Part shown: positions 1-9,352 of the stretch, piece by piece
Numbering within the stretch: the stretch's first letter is position 1
Layout: every line of letters begins with the position of its first letter
Assembly: GCF_014851565.1 (NCBI RefSeq)
Contig: NZ_JACVAA010000002.1
Location: 1 to 64,000 of the forward strand
DNA: 64,000 nucleotides
Direction of reading: 5' to 3'
Source: Pseudomonas sp. PDM15
GTDB taxonomy: Bacteria; Pseudomonadota; Gammaproteobacteria; Pseudomonadales; Pseudomonadaceae
Notes under the pieces: model-generated
The model's input: only the letters and a program-made list of their open reading frames with translations
Told to the model about the DNA's origin: nothing
Database searches by the model: none
Position numbers and translations under genes: made by a program

Positions 1-563
1 CCAACGAGTACATCCAGGGCTATCAGCGCAAGCCAGTGACTCAGGCGCAGGTGTCGCTGACGCAGACCTTTGACCAGGTGCTGAAGGCAACGCGTCTTAC
101 TGTAATCGGCGAGGTGGGCTACAACCATATTGCCGATATCGGTGAAGGCAGTGGTGATGAGGCCCGCTTCGGGCGTGACTCGGTATTTGGCTCTGGCGAA
201 TACACGCAGCCCTCGCTGCTGGGATCAAGCATCTGCGAAACGTTGCTCAACCCTCAGGTGGAAAACTGCAACGACGACGGTTTCTACACCCAGAACTCTT
301 GGGGCTATCGACTTCGCGCCAACCTTGAGTACACCAACGTCATCGCTGGTATCAACCTGACCCCGACTGTCGCCTGGTCGCATGACGTGGATGGCTATGG
401 CCCCAACTTCAACGAAGGTGCCAAGGCCGTCAGCATCGGTCTGAACGCCGACTACCTGAGTACCTACACCGCCTCGATCACCTATACCGACTTCTTCGGT
501 GGCGATTACAACTCCCTGGTTGACCGCGACTTCCTGTCCGTCACCGTCGGCGCCAATTTTTAA
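1..563 (+). CDS. DUF1302 family outer-membrane protein, C-terminal part (5' end outside window)
   Basis: The frame is open from base 3 and the protein ends at 563. The visible 187 residues align by eye with the C-terminal third of the complete DUF1302 protein at 12798-14660 in this window: both have a KGYQRK/IQGYQRK segment, a Cys pair around a short loop, the WSHDVNGYGP-type motif and a terminal aromatic residue (here F) typical of outer-membrane beta-barrels. DUF1302 proteins are predicted porin-like proteins found next to DUF1329 genes in clusters for hydrophobic substrates such as aromatics, terpenoids and sterols. The stop lies 11 bp before the DUF1329 gene, so they form one operon. Function is inferred from family and context only. 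Confidence 0.85.
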   Translation, partial: NEYIQGYQRKPVTQAQVSLTQTFDQVLKATRLTVIGEVGYNHIADIGEGSGDEARFGRDSVFGSGEYTQPSLLGSSICETLLNPQVENCNDDGFYTQNSWGYRLRANLEYTNVIAGINLTPTVAWSHDVDGYGPNFNEGAKAVSIGLNADYLSTYTASITYTDFFGGDYNSLVDRDFLSVTVGANF

Positions 564-574
564 AGGTCAAACTG

Positions 575-1936
575 ATGATCACTCTAACCAGACTCGCATC
601 GAGTGTGGCGCTCTGCTGCGCTCTTTCCACCCCTGCTTTTGCCGCTGTTCCAGAAGAACAAGCTGCTCGGCTGGGAAGCTCATTGACTCCGCTAGGTGCC
701 GAGAAAGCAGGCAATGCTGACGGCTCGATTCCTGAGTGGCAAGGCGGCTTACCGAAGGATGCCGGCGACATACAGAACGGCTTTCGCGACAATCCGTTCT
801 CAAGCGAAAAACCCCTCTTTGTCATCAATGCGCAGAACTACGCCCAGTACCAGGACAAGCTCAGTCCCGGTCAAGTCGCCCTGTTCAAGCGTTACCCCGA
901 CACCTACAAGATGCCGGTGTACGTGACTCATCGTTCTGCAGGGGTGCCTGACGAGGTAGCGCAAGACATTCGGAAGAACGCCGTCACCACCAAGCTCGTT
1001 GAGAATGGCAATGGCATTGAGGGCTTCAAGACGGCGGTTCCTTTCCCGATCCCGCAGAATGGCCTGGAGGCGGTCTGGAACCATATCGCCCGCTATCGCG
1101 GCAACACTTCGTTACGGCAGACGTCTCTGGCTGTGCCACAGGCCAATGGCGCCTATGTCCAAGTGGATGCCGATGAGAGGTATGCGCTGGCAGATCGGGT
1201 AACGGACTTCGACCCGCAAAGCGCAAGCAATCTCCTCTACTACTACAACTCCAAGATCAATGCCCCGGCCCGCCTGGCAGGCAACGTTCTTCTGGTACAC
1301 GAGACGCTCAATCAAGTGAAAGAGCCCAGACTTGCCTGGCTCTATAACTCGGGCCAGCGTCGCGTTCGCCGAGCACCGCAGGTCTCCTACGACGGTCCAG
1401 GCACGGCCTCTGACGGCATGCGGACAGCCGATGGGCTAGAGCACTTCAACGGTTCCCCGGATCGCTACGAGTGGAAGCTGGTCGGTAAGCGCGAGATGTA
1501 CATCCCGTACAACAGTTATCTCGCCGCTTCTCCGAAGATCAAGATCAAAGATCTGCTCATGCCGGGGCACCTGAATCCCGAGTTCACACGCTATGAGCTG
1601 CATCGCGTTTGGGAGGTGGTGGCAACCCTCAAGCCAGGAGAGCGCCACATCTACGGCAAGCGCCATATCTATATCGACGAGGACACCTGGGCCATCTCGC
1701 TGGCGGATCACTACGACAACAGGGGTGCCCTATGGCGTGTTGGAGAGTCGCATCTTCAGTATTTCTACGATGCGCAGATCAGCTATCCGACGCCCGAAGC
1801 CCTCTATGACCTGATCGCTGGGCGCTACATCGCATCCGGAATGATCAACGAAAGCAGCAAGCCTTATGACTTCACCTTCAAGGCGTCGAAGAAAGATTTC
1901 CTGCCAGCGACGCTGCGCACCATGGGCATTCGGTAA
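575..1936 (+). CDS. DUF1329 family protein (first copy)
   Basis: A 453-residue protein with a Sec signal peptide (hydrophobic stretch ending in AFAA near residue 24) followed by the family hallmark LTPLGAEKAGNADGSIPEW. It is a close relative of the protein at 11416-12783, with matching length and motifs such as NHIARYRG, GQRRVRRAP and YELHRVWEV. DUF1329 proteins resemble outer-membrane lipoprotein-sorting folds and act beside DUF1302 partners, probably in handling hydrophobic compounds in the periplasm or outer membrane. The ATG start follows AAAGGTC a few bases upstream. It is the last gene of its operon; two hairpins follow it. Confidence 0.85.
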   Translation: MITLTRLASSVALCCALSTPAFAAVPEEQAARLGSSLTPLGAEKAGNADGSIPEWQGGLPKDAGDIQNGFRDNPFSSEKPLFVINAQNYAQYQDKLSPGQVALFKRYPDTYKMPVYVTHRSAGVPDEVAQDIRKNAVTTKLVENGNGIEGFKTAVPFPIPQNGLEAVWNHIARYRGNTSLRQTSLAVPQANGAYVQVDADERYALADRVTDFDPQSASNLLYYYNSKINAPARLAGNVLLVHETLNQVKEPRLAWLYNSGQRRVRRAPQVSYDGPGTASDGMRTADGLEHFNGSPDRYEWKLVGKREMYIPYNSYLAASPKIKIKDLLMPGHLNPEFTRYELHRVWEVVATLKPGERHIYGKRHIYIDEDTWAISLADHYDNRGALWRVGESHLQYFYDAQISYPTPEALYDLIAGRYIASGMINESSKPYDFTFKASKKDFLPATLRTMGIR

Positions 1937-1941
1937 GGCTC

Positions 1942-1974
1942 GCTCTGAGCCGCCATTGTCGTGGCGTTCAGAGC
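1942..1974 (+). terminator. Stem-loop after DUF1329, no T-tract
   Basis: GCTCTGA (1942-1948) pairs with TCAGAGC (1968-1974), and the inner CGCCA (1951-1955) pairs with TGGCG (1962-1966). It begins six bases after the stop codon. No run of T follows, so it may stabilise the mRNA 3' end rather than terminate; a proper terminator lies about 80 bp further on. Confidence 0.5.
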
Positions 1975-2052
1975 CCATTGATCGACCGGTGCCTATGTGA
2001 CCTGCCTGTGCGTAGGCACCACTCCCGTCGACGGCGAAAGCCCGAGACCCTT

Positions 2053-2074
2053 AGCCGCTTCGGCGGCTTTTTTT
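2053..2074 (+). terminator. Intrinsic terminator of the first DUF1302/DUF1329 operon
   Basis: AGCCGC-TTCG-GCGGCT followed by seven T. The flanking sequence (GCCCGAGACCCT just upstream of the stem) is the same as that before the terminator of the second DUF1302/DUF1329 operon at 11345-11370, so the two operons share a 3' module. Confidence 0.85.
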
Positions 2075-2175
2075 ATCGCATGCCAGTCCTCTCTACGCAG
2101 CCCACTCAGCTGCGAAACAGTGAGCTGGCCGGATCACTGGCGCGTGTGCGTTGGTTACTGCAGGAGCTATCTATC

Positions 2176-2910
2176 GTGACTATCAACATCAGAACCTTCA
2201 TTGGCGGTCGCGAGATTCCTCGTGGGCAAGTGTTGGACTGGGAGCGGCGACGGGCGCTAGTTGTACTCAAAAGACTTGGTGGGAAACCCACTGGCAATGA
2301 GGATCTGGTGACCCTGAGAAATCAGGTTTTGGATCGAAAAATTGCATTGGGATCGAATGGAATTCGGCAGCTCCTTCAACATGAGCTTGCTATGTCTCAG
2401 CCTGTGGCAAATTTTGTTGCCCGGATTTCATATGGCCGTCGTCGCTTCAGCGTCACCGAGCTACTAGTTGATCGAGGCTCTGCAAGCGAATTCGTCGATT
2501 GGTTCCTCAAGCGTACAGAGCTGAATGACGAACTGGCGATGCTCGCTGCCTCTCCTGATCACTATGTGATTCAAACGAACGCTAACGGTGCTCAGGAGGT
2601 GATTGAGACCACAGGAGGCTCCCCGTTAGTAGGCAGGTTCATGATCGACTATCAGGATCTTTCCAGCCTTCGTTCACCCCCCGATCCTGCGTATCCCTAT
2701 CAAGCGGCAGGCGTAGCTAAGGCAGAAAACGGACTAGTGATTGGTGGCGTGCGCCACCAGTTTCGTAATGAAGGGCTCGGCTTCCGAGCCAAGCTGACTG
2801 TCGAGTTCCCCACGATGATCATTCCTGGGGCTGTTTCTGCCCATCGCTGGCATCTTGCGAGCGAGTTTTCTAACTGGATCGAGGCGGCTTTTGCCCCGCT
2901 CTCGGACTAA
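2176..2910 (+). CDS. Hypothetical protein of unknown family
   Basis: A 244-residue soluble protein; I do not recognise the family. The frame is open further upstream (to 1978), but the intrinsic terminator at 2053-2074 lies inside that extension and a CAGGAG sits nine bases before the GTG at 2176, so I place the start there. No signal peptide or membrane segment is evident. The N-terminal half is rich in Arg and Leu with predicted helices; the C-terminal half has alternating hydrophobic residues suggesting beta structure, ending in a Trp-rich helix. Base composition is lower in GC than the core genes to the right, which suggests transfer. It is followed by the YdcZ-like gene on the same strand. 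Confidence 0.6.
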   Translation: MTINIRTFIGGREIPRGQVLDWERRRALVVLKRLGGKPTGNEDLVTLRNQVLDRKIALGSNGIRQLLQHELAMSQPVANFVARISYGRRRFSVTELLVDRGSASEFVDWFLKRTELNDELAMLAASPDHYVIQTNANGAQEVIETTGGSPLVGRFMIDYQDLSSLRSPPDPAYPYQAAGVAKAENGLVIGGVRHQFRNEGLGFRAKLTVEFPTMIIPGAVSAHRWHLASEFSNWIEAAFAPLSD

Positions 2911-3035
2911 GAGCATCTGTACGGGGCGTTCCATCCTGTCGCCCGAGATTTCCCTGTACGCATTGATAAGTGACCAAGTGGAAGTCGAAGCCAGCATCTC
3001 CCTACAAACCACAGAGCCTAGTTTTGGAGAACACC

Positions 3036-3479
3036 ATGCCCAACTGGTTGCTGCTTGTTATGCCATTGCTCGCAGGTTCCATGCTTACCCTGCAAGCAGG
3101 CATAAACGGGCTGGTTGCGAGAACCCTCCCTGGGGTACTCGCAGCATCACTGGTTTCATTCTCAGTTGGTGCCGCGGCCTTACTGCTGCTGGCTTGGGTG
3201 AATCGGGATTTGCCCACCTGGCTTGCCCTTAGAGAGATGAGTTGGTGGCAATGGGGAGGCGGGCTACTCGGCGCCTTTTTCATTGCTACCGCAGCGTTCT
3301 GCGGGCCTCGCATTGGGGCGGTGCTCTTCATGGCCCTGGTGTTGGCTGGCCAGCTAGGGATGGCTCTACTGCTCGATCACAACGGATGGGCTGGCTTTCG
3401 TGCGTCACCTATCACGGTTGGCAAGGCTGCGGGTTTGGTGCTCATCGTTAGTGGCGTTTGGCTCATTCGACGGGGCTAG
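3036..3479 (+). CDS. DMT-superfamily inner-membrane protein, YdcZ/DUF606-like
   Basis: A 147-residue integral membrane protein with about five hydrophobic segments. The N-terminal MLTLQAGINGLVARTLPGVLAASLVSFSVG-like arrangement, here seen as QAGIN and SFSVGA motifs, is characteristic of the YdcZ (DUF606) branch of the drug/metabolite transporter superfamily, whose members are short, often paired, and mostly of unknown substrate. The ATG at 3036 is preceded by GGAG at a good distance; the longer upstream frame lacks a ribosome site. No second YdcZ-type gene is adjacent, so it may act as a homodimer. Its role near the aromatic cluster is unknown. Confidence 0.75.
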   Translation: MPNWLLLVMPLLAGSMLTLQAGINGLVARTLPGVLAASLVSFSVGAAALLLLAWVNRDLPTWLALREMSWWQWGGGLLGAFFIATAAFCGPRIGAVLFMALVLAGQLGMALLLDHNGWAGFRASPITVGKAAGLVLIVSGVWLIRRG

Positions 3480-3720
3480 AAAGAGACATCGGCAATGTCC
3501 GCTATTGGTAAGAAAGGATGCGGATGACCTAGCAACAGCGCATCAGTGCGGTCTTGCAGGATGACAATCTGGCCTGGGCTTGCTGAGCCAGATCTTCGGT
3601 GGCGTTCTACTTGCGCGGGCGCTGGTCACACCCGATGTGCGTGACCGGGATTGCGCGGCTTATTCTCTGCACTCGAAACTCAACTGCTGAATCCTCATAC
3701 CAACAGACGAGAAACCTGAT

Positions 3721-4524
3721 ATGTCACTGCATTCGTTGGATGCCGCCATCGCACTGAGCTCTATCCAGGAGGGCCTGTTACGCGGCCATTTCGGCGGTAG
3801 CTATGCCAACATGGTGGGGCCATTCGGCGGCATTATTGCCGCAACCTTGCTCAATGGCGTTCTGACCAATCCAGGATGCCTGGGGCAACCAGTTGCCATG
3901 ACGGTGAATTTCGCCGGTGTTGTCGCTGATGCCGAGTTTGATGTGACAGTGCAACTCGCACGTGCAACCCGAACAACGCAGCACTGGGTGTTAGCGCTAA
4001 ACCAGCTAGGAAAGACAGTGGTGACTGCGACGGCGATGACTGCGCAGCGCCCGGAGTCTGGCTGGCAGGCGACAGATCTGGTCATGCCCGAGGTGCCTGC
4101 GGTGACTCAGGTCACACGCCTGGACACGCGGATGTATCCGGGGTGGGCCAAGAACTACGCACTCCATGTCATTGATGGCGGTCTGCAGCCCGGTAGCGAA
4201 CCCTTAGGGGCAACAACCCGCCTGTGGGTACGTGATGAGCCGCCTCGCCCGCTGGATTTCTTGTCTTTGATGGCGATCAGTGATGTTTTCTTTCCGCGAG
4301 TATTCGTGCGTCGTCAGCAGATGATGCCAGCGGGCACAGTGTCTCTGACCACTTATTTCCACGCGGACGCCGAGTCGCTGGCACGCCAGGGGGATCGTGC
4401 CCTGCTGGGCGTGGCACGCGCCAACCGATTCCATCGCGGCTTTTTCGACCAGTCGGCGGAGCTGTGGGGGGCTGATGGTGAGCTATTGGTGACCACTCAT
4501 CAAATGGTCTATTTCAAGGGCTAA
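3721..4524 (+). CDS. Thioesterase family protein (TesB-like double hotdog)
   Basis: A 267-residue protein resembling acyl-CoA thioesterases of the TesB/4HBT_3 type: an N-terminal hotdog domain with the GHFGGSYANMVGPFGGIIAA glycine-rich helix region (residues about 23-42) and a C-terminal hotdog domain with a PLDFLSLMAISDVFFPR segment and the closing motif ANRFHRGFFDQSAELWGADGELLVTTHQ. Such proteins hydrolyse acyl-CoA thioesters in the cytoplasm. It points away from the convergent meta-cleavage operon; a hairpin and 280 bp separate them. A role in releasing acids from CoA esters of the degraded compound is possible but only inferred from position. Confidence 0.75.
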   Translation: MSLHSLDAAIALSSIQEGLLRGHFGGSYANMVGPFGGIIAATLLNGVLTNPGCLGQPVAMTVNFAGVVADAEFDVTVQLARATRTTQHWVLALNQLGKTVVTATAMTAQRPESGWQATDLVMPEVPAVTQVTRLDTRMYPGWAKNYALHVIDGGLQPGSEPLGATTRLWVRDEPPRPLDFLSLMAISDVFFPRVFVRRQQMMPAGTVSLTTYFHADAESLARQGDRALLGVARANRFHRGFFDQSAELWGADGELLVTTHQMVYFKG

Positions 4525-4656
4525 ATGTGAGGCAATTGTCGTCTCTAGGGCGTGAACTCTAGAGATACGACCGGCCCCGTTAGTCGAATGGCAGCTATCT
4601 GATGCGACAGGCTCAGAGCGGCCAGAAGCGGCCGTTGAGAAGCAGCATCTATGTCT

Positions 4657-4692
4657 AAAAAAGCGGGATAGCAGATTAAATCCACTATCCCG
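4657..4692 (-). terminator. Intrinsic terminator of the meta-cleavage operon
   Basis: On the minus strand CGGGATAG and CTATCCCG form an 8-bp stem around a 13-base loop, followed by CTTTTTT. It lies about 110 bp beyond the stop of the aldolase gene, the last gene of the operon. The plus strand lacks a T-run, so it does not obviously serve the thioesterase gene. Confidence 0.8.
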
Positions 4693-4803
4693 TTGCTCGG
4701 AAATTCCCGTGGTTGTGCTGATCTCTATGAGCATTCCGAACTATCGGTCACGAGCCCAATCGCGGCATTCCCAGCGGGCTAAACCTACCTAGTCCTGCCC
4801 CAA

Positions 4804-5850
4804 TCAGGTGGGGAGCACTTGGCTTGAACCTGATCGCTTAAGCAAATCTAGGGCGACGTCGACGATCATGTCTTCCTGGCCGCCGACCATGCGCCGCATT
4901 CCTAGCTCAACCAGGATATCCAGGGTCTTGAGACCGTATTTGGCAGCAGCGACTTCTGCATGGCGCAGGAAGCTGGAGTACACGCCGGCGTAGCCGAGAC
5001 CGAGGGTTTCGCGGTCGACGCGCACGGGGCGATCCTGCAGAGGACGGACGATGTCGTCGGCTGCGTCCAACAGGGTGTAGAGGTCTGTGCCGTGATTCCA
5101 CCCCATACGCTCGGCAGCAGCGATAAATACCTCCAGCGGTGCGTTGCCGGCGCCGGCACCCATGCCGGCCAGACTGGCATCGATGCGGTCGCAGCCTTCT
5201 TCCACCGCGACGATGGAGTTGGCCACCCCGAGGCTTAGATTGTGGTGGGCATGCATCCCAGTCTGTGTTTCCGGATTGAGAACCGCCTTGAATGCGCGCA
5301 TGCGGTCGCGGATGTCATTCATGTTCATCGCGCCGCCGGAGTCAGCCATGTAGATGCACTGCGCCCCGTAGCTCTCCATAAGCTTGCCTTGGCGGGCCAG
5401 CTCTTCGGGCGGAACCATATGGCTCATCATCAAGAACCCTACAGTATCCATCCCTAGCTCGCGGGCGTATTCGATGTGCTGCTTCGATACGTCCGCCTCA
5501 GTGCAGTGGGTGGCGACGCGCACCGTGCGAGCGCCGGCCTCATATGCATTCTTCAGGTCATGCACGGAACCGATGCCGGGCAGCAGCAACGTGGCGATCG
5601 TGGCATGGCTAATCTCGCTGGCTACAGCCTCTATGTACTCGAGATCGGAATGGCGACCGAAACCATAGTTGAACGAGGAGCCCTGCAGGCCATCGCCATG
5701 GGCCACCTCGATGGAGTCGACCTTAGCCTTGTCTAGGGCACGGGCGATGGCGCGCACGTCTTCCAGGCGGTACTGGTGTCGGATCGCATGGCTGCCGTCG
5801 CGCAGGGTGACATCGGAGATATACAGCTTCTTGCTCGGATCGAAAGTCAT
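4804..5850 (-). CDS. mhpE: 4-hydroxy-2-oxovalerate aldolase
   Basis: A 348-residue class II pyruvate aldolase of the DmpG/MhpE/BphI family, which splits 4-hydroxy-2-oxovalerate into pyruvate and acetaldehyde. Visible hallmarks are TLRDGSH near the N-terminus, giving Arg17, Asp18 and His21, equivalent to the catalytic residues of DmpG, and the metal-binding HAHHN motif around residue 200. The C-terminal DmpG-type communication domain carries the [12 protein letters not shown] segment. It follows the acetaldehyde dehydrogenase gene by 11 bp; the two enzymes normally form a channelling complex. It is the final gene of the six-gene operon. I use the mhp name because the operon content resembles that set; dmpG would be equally fair. 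Confidence 0.93.
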   Translation of the reverse strand: MTFDPSKKLYISDVTLRDGSHAIRHQYRLEDVRAIARALDKAKVDSIEVAHGDGLQGSSFNYGFGRHSDLEYIEAVASEISHATIATLLLPGIGSVHDLKNAYEAGARTVRVATHCTEADVSKQHIEYARELGMDTVGFLMMSHMVPPEELARQGKLMESYGAQCIYMADSGGAMNMNDIRDRMRAFKAVLNPETQTGMHAHHNLSLGVANSIVAVEEGCDRIDASLAGMGAGAGNAPLEVFIAAAERMGWNHGTDLYTLLDAADDIVRPLQDRPVRVDRETLGLGYAGVYSSFLRHAEVAAAKYGLKTLDILVELGMRRMVGGQEDMIVDVALDLLKRSGSSQVLPT

Positions 5851-5861
5851 TTGCTCGCTCC

Positions 5862-6803
5862 TCAGCCGTTGAGCATGGATTGGGCCATTCGCTCGGCGGT
5901 GGCAAGCGCGGCGGAGGTCATGATGTCGAGGTTTCCGGCGTAGGCCGGCAGGTAGTGGGCGGCGCCTTCGACTTCGAGGAACACCGAGGTCTTCAGCCCG
6001 GAGAACTGGCCGTGACCGGGGATGTTCAGCGGTTCGGATTCAGGGATGAGATCGAACTGCACCTCCTGCTTCAGTCGGTAGCCGGGAACGTAGGCCTGCA
6101 CCGCGGCAGCCATCTCCTTGATGCTTGCTTCGACCTTGGCTTGGTCGGCAGCCTCGGAGAGCACGAACACGGTGTCGCGCATAATCAGCGGCGGCTCGGC
6201 CGGGTTCATGATGATGATGGCCTTACCCTTAGCTGCTCCACCGATTACCTCGATCGCTTTGCTGGTGGTCTCGGTGAACTCGTCGATATTGGCGCGAGTA
6301 CCGGGGCCGGCAGACTTGCTGGCGATGGAGGCGATGATCTCGGCGTAGTGGACTTTAGCCACCCGCGATACTGCAGCGACCATGGGTATGGTGGCCTGCC
6401 CCCCGCAAGTGACCATGTTGACGTTGAGCTGGTCGAGATTCTGTTCCAGGTTCACCACTGGCACGCAGTACGGGCCAATTGCTGCCGGGGTCAGATCGAT
6501 CAGGCGGATGCCAGGTTTAACTGCACGCAGATAACCTGAATTCCAGACATGTGCGCCGGCACTGGTGGCATCGAATACGAAATCGATTTCCTGAAAAACA
6601 GGCAGTCGGCATAGACCTTCGACGCCTTCGTGGGTAGTAGCGACGCCCATGCGTGCCGCCCGGGCCAGGCCGTCCGAGGCTGGGTCGATGCCGACCATGG
6701 CGCCCATTTCCAGATGCTGCGCATTGCGCATAACCTTGATCATCAGGTCGGTGCCGATGTTGCCGGAACCAACGATGGCTACTTTCAATTTCTTGGTGCT
6801 CAT
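5862..6803 (-). CDS. mhpF: Acetaldehyde dehydrogenase (acylating)
   Basis: A 313-residue protein that oxidises acetaldehyde to acetyl-CoA with NAD and CoA. It has an N-terminal Rossmann motif GSGNIG (residues 12-17), the catalytic Cys133 in [10 protein letters not shown], and the [24 protein letters not shown] segment of the DmpF/MhpF/BphJ family. Length matches the family. It lies between hydratase and aldolase genes with short gaps, as usual for meta-pathway operons, and passes acetyl-CoA to central metabolism. Confidence 0.93.
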   Translation of the reverse strand: MSTKKLKVAIVGSGNIGTDLMIKVMRNAQHLEMGAMVGIDPASDGLARAARMGVATTHEGVEGLCRLPVFQEIDFVFDATSAGAHVWNSGYLRAVKPGIRLIDLTPAAIGPYCVPVVNLEQNLDQLNVNMVTCGGQATIPMVAAVSRVAKVHYAEIIASIASKSAGPGTRANIDEFTETTSKAIEVIGGAAKGKAIIIMNPAEPPLIMRDTVFVLSEAADQAKVEASIKEMAAAVQAYVPGYRLKQEVQFDLIPESEPLNIPGHGQFSGLKTSVFLEVEGAAHYLPAYAGNLDIMTSAALATAERMAQSMLNG

Positions 6804-6824
6804 TCAGTTCTCCAGGCCCGTGGC

Positions 6825-7616
6825 TCAGTAGAAGCGGCAGCTGACTTCGCCCAGGCGAGTCAGACGTAGGTGTAGGTGATCGCCGGGGTCGACCATAGTC
6901 ATGGGGCCTAGGGCGCCCGAGAGCAGGACGTCACCCGCTAGCAACGGGCGGCCGAACTCAGCCATGGTGCGAGCCAGCCAGAGGCAGGCGTTCAGCGGAT
7001 TCCCTAGACAAGCCGCTCCAACGCCGATTGAGGCCTGGCTGCGGTTTTTCTCCAGCAACATGCCCTCGAGGCGCAGATCCAATGCGGACAAGCGGGTGGG
7101 TTGCTTGCCCAGCACATAGAGGGCGGACGAGGCGTTGTCGGCCACCGTATCAACCAGGGTGATTTTCCAGTCGGCGATTGCGGAGTCGACGATCTCAATC
7201 GCCGGGAGCAGGTACTCCACCGCGCTCATCAGCTCGGCCAGCGTGGTGTCGGCATTGGGCAGGTCACGACCGAGCACGAAGGCGATCTCGCCCTCTGCCT
7301 TGGGCTGGATGAGGCGGCTGCAATCGACCCCATCGCCGTCGGCGATCTCCATGTCGGCGAACAACATGCCGAAGTCTGGCTGGTCGACACCCAACTGCTG
7401 CTGCACCGCGGTGGACGTCAGACCAACCTTCCGTCCAACGAGCCGCCGCCCCTGTTCCAGGGCGCGCTGGGTATTGATCTCTTGTACGGCATAAGCGCCG
7501 GCCAGGGTGGTGATACCGAAGGTCGCTGAAATCTGAGCGCAGGGCTCTCGCAGCTGTCGCGCCTGCGTCAATGCGTCGGCAGCCTGCTCCAGTTTCATCA
7601 GGGCATCGAGGCTCAT
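6825..7616 (-). CDS. mhpD: 2-keto-4-pentenoate hydratase
   Basis: A 263-residue hydratase of the MhpD/DmpE/BphH family, adding water to 2-hydroxypenta-2,4-dienoate to give 4-hydroxy-2-oxovalerate. The metal-binding AEGEIAFVLG motif and the family segment PAIEIVDSAIADW are present. The frame is open further upstream, but the ATG at 7616 has GAGGAAGAG at the right distance and overlaps the stop of the hydroxylase gene by four bases (ATGA), which indicates translational coupling. The neighbours upstream and downstream are the consecutive steps of the pathway. Confidence 0.92.
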   Translation of the reverse strand: MSLDALMKLEQAADALTQARQLREPCAQISATFGITTLAGAYAVQEINTQRALEQGRRLVGRKVGLTSTAVQQQLGVDQPDFGMLFADMEIADGDGVDCSRLIQPKAEGEIAFVLGRDLPNADTTLAELMSAVEYLLPAIEIVDSAIADWKITLVDTVADNASSALYVLGKQPTRLSALDLRLEGMLLEKNRSQASIGVGAACLGNPLNACLWLARTMAEFGRPLLAGDVLLSGALGPMTMVDPGDHLHLRLTRLGEVSCRFY

Positions 7617-9352
7617 GCGCTCTTCCTCATGTCGGGGAGATTCGCTTGGCCGGAAACCAGGTTCGGCTGCCAGCCGAGCTGACGTTTGAGTTCGCCCAGC
7701 GCAGCGTCCAGTTGCTCGGCCGGCAACAGGGCGAAGACAAACTTGTCCGGGCGCACCACGGCTACCAGGTCTCGGCCGCGCCCAGCGCGCTTGAACCAAC
7801 GCACCAGGTCCTCACCCGGCTCCTCGACCTCGATCAAATCCGCGGGGCTGAAACGTTGCACGTCCATGCCCTGCGGGCGGCCGCCGAAGGGGAACAGCGT
7901 GACGTAGCGAGTATTTAGCGCAGCTAGGAACTGCTGAGACTCGGCCGAAAGGGAAACCCGGGGATTGTTCTCCAGGCCAAGCAGCGCGAAATCCTCACCC
8001 AGTACTTCGTCGAGCGGCACGCGCTTACCCTTGAACGTGCGTACCTCCGGCTGGGGCAGCAAAGTGCCCGCAACGTCGCGGCGACCGCTTCTAGGCAGGC
8101 CCAGGTACGAACCGGGCTTGTAGGTCGGGGTGGGCTTGAAGCCCCCCTCGCGCAGCCATTTGCCCACCACCGGAGTGGCGTTCATGGCCCTGACCACGAA
8201 ATTGCGCAGCGCGGTCTTGAACGGGTTCGACATCGAGACGAAGTCTTTCATCATCACCGAGATGTCGATCATCGCCTTGGCATGGTGGTACCGCTCGGAG
8301 CCGTAGGTATCGAGCAACTTGTCGGCGGCCTTGCCACGCAGCACGGCTTCCAACTTCCAGGCCAAGTTGTAGGCATCGCGAACGCCTGAACTCATGCCCT
8401 GGCCCATAAACTGAGGGGTCATGTGCGCCGCATCGCCGGCCAGCAGTACCCGACCCTGGCGCCACTCACGGGCAACCAGGGCGTTGAAGGTGTAGACCAG
8501 CTTGCGCTTGACCTCGAACTTGTCGGGGTCGACATAGCGGCTTAGCAGTTGGCGGACGGTGGCCGGGTCCTCCATGTACTCCTTGGTCTGGCCGGGCATC
8601 AGCATGAACTCGAAGCGATGGAAGCGCCCAGGCTGCGGGCAGCTGACTACAGGGCAGTCGGGGTCGCAGATGAAGTTAAAGTAAGGAATGTGGCGCAGCG
8701 CGTCTTCCCCGTCCTTCATCTCCAGATCGACCACCAGCCAGGGCTCGGGGAAGTTCTTGCCATCCATACCGATGCCGAGCTTCTCGCGCACCGTGCTACG
8801 CCCGCCGTCCGCGCCGACCAGGTAGCGCGCCTTGAGAGTCATCGGTGCCGGATCTACTTCAAGATCAACGCGGCTACCGTCACCATCGCCGAAGCGGCAG
8901 TTTTGCGTGGCCTGGTGTGTGAGCGTGACAAGCTCGCCATTCTGCTCGAAGTCCACCAGTTCGCGCCCACGCACCACTTTCACCGTTGGGTGATTGGCCA
9001 GCAGATCACTGAGCTTGGTCTCCAGCCAGGGCTGGTAGAGGAAATTGATCACCGGCCAGCCGAAGCTGCGCTTGAGTTGCCAGTAGCGACCGATTACCCG
9101 CCCATCCGGGAATGTCCATTGCGCGGGTGTATCGATCTGCATGTCACTCGCCAGGTCCTTGGCCACGCCCGCAGCCTGCATCACGCGCATGCACTCGTCG
9201 TCGGTGTAGACCGCACGGGCATTTCCGTAGAACACAGGCTCACGCTCCAGCACGATGACCGAGAGACCGCGCTTGCCGAGCAAATGGGCCAAGGTGGCGC
9301 CGGTTGGACCGAGGCCGGCGATGACAACGTCGACGATTTCAGAATTGTTCAT
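7613..9352 (-). CDS. MhpA-like FAD-dependent aromatic hydroxylase
   Basis: A 579-residue class A flavoprotein monooxygenase of the MhpA type (3-(3-hydroxyphenyl)propionate hydroxylase and relatives). It shows the FAD GLGPTG motif at residues 13-18, the DG motif in GADGGRSTVR near 180 and the FAD ribityl-binding GDAAH at 306-310, followed by a C-terminal thioredoxin-like domain. It would hydroxylate a phenolic ring to a catechol using NAD(P)H and oxygen. The start at 9352 is chosen because of GGAACAG upstream and the four-base overlap with the dioxygenase stop. The substrate may differ from that of MhpA: overall resemblance is clear but not close, and the gene is fused into a BphC/BphD-like context. 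Confidence 0.88.
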   Translation of the reverse strand: MNNSEIVDVVIAGLGPTGATLAHLLGKRGLSVIVLEREPVFYGNARAVYTDDECMRVMQAAGVAKDLASDMQIDTPAQWTFPDGRVIGRYWQLKRSFGWPVINFLYQPWLETKLSDLLANHPTVKVVRGRELVDFEQNGELVTLTHQATQNCRFGDGDGSRVDLEVDPAPMTLKARYLVGADGGRSTVREKLGIGMDGKNFPEPWLVVDLEMKDGEDALRHIPYFNFICDPDCPVVSCPQPGRFHRFEFMLMPGQTKEYMEDPATVRQLLSRYVDPDKFEVKRKLVYTFNALVAREWRQGRVLLAGDAAHMTPQFMGQGMSSGVRDAYNLAWKLEAVLRGKAADKLLDTYGSERYHHAKAMIDISVMMKDFVSMSNPFKTALRNFVVRAMNATPVVGKWLREGGFKPTPTYKPGSYLGLPRSGRRDVAGTLLPQPEVRTFKGKRVPLDEVLGEDFALLGLENNPRVSLSAESQQFLAALNTRYVTLFPFGGRPQGMDVQRFSPADLIEVEEPGEDLVRWFKRAGRGRDLVAVVRPDKFVFALLPAEQLDAALGELKRQLGWQPNLVSGQANLPDMRKSA

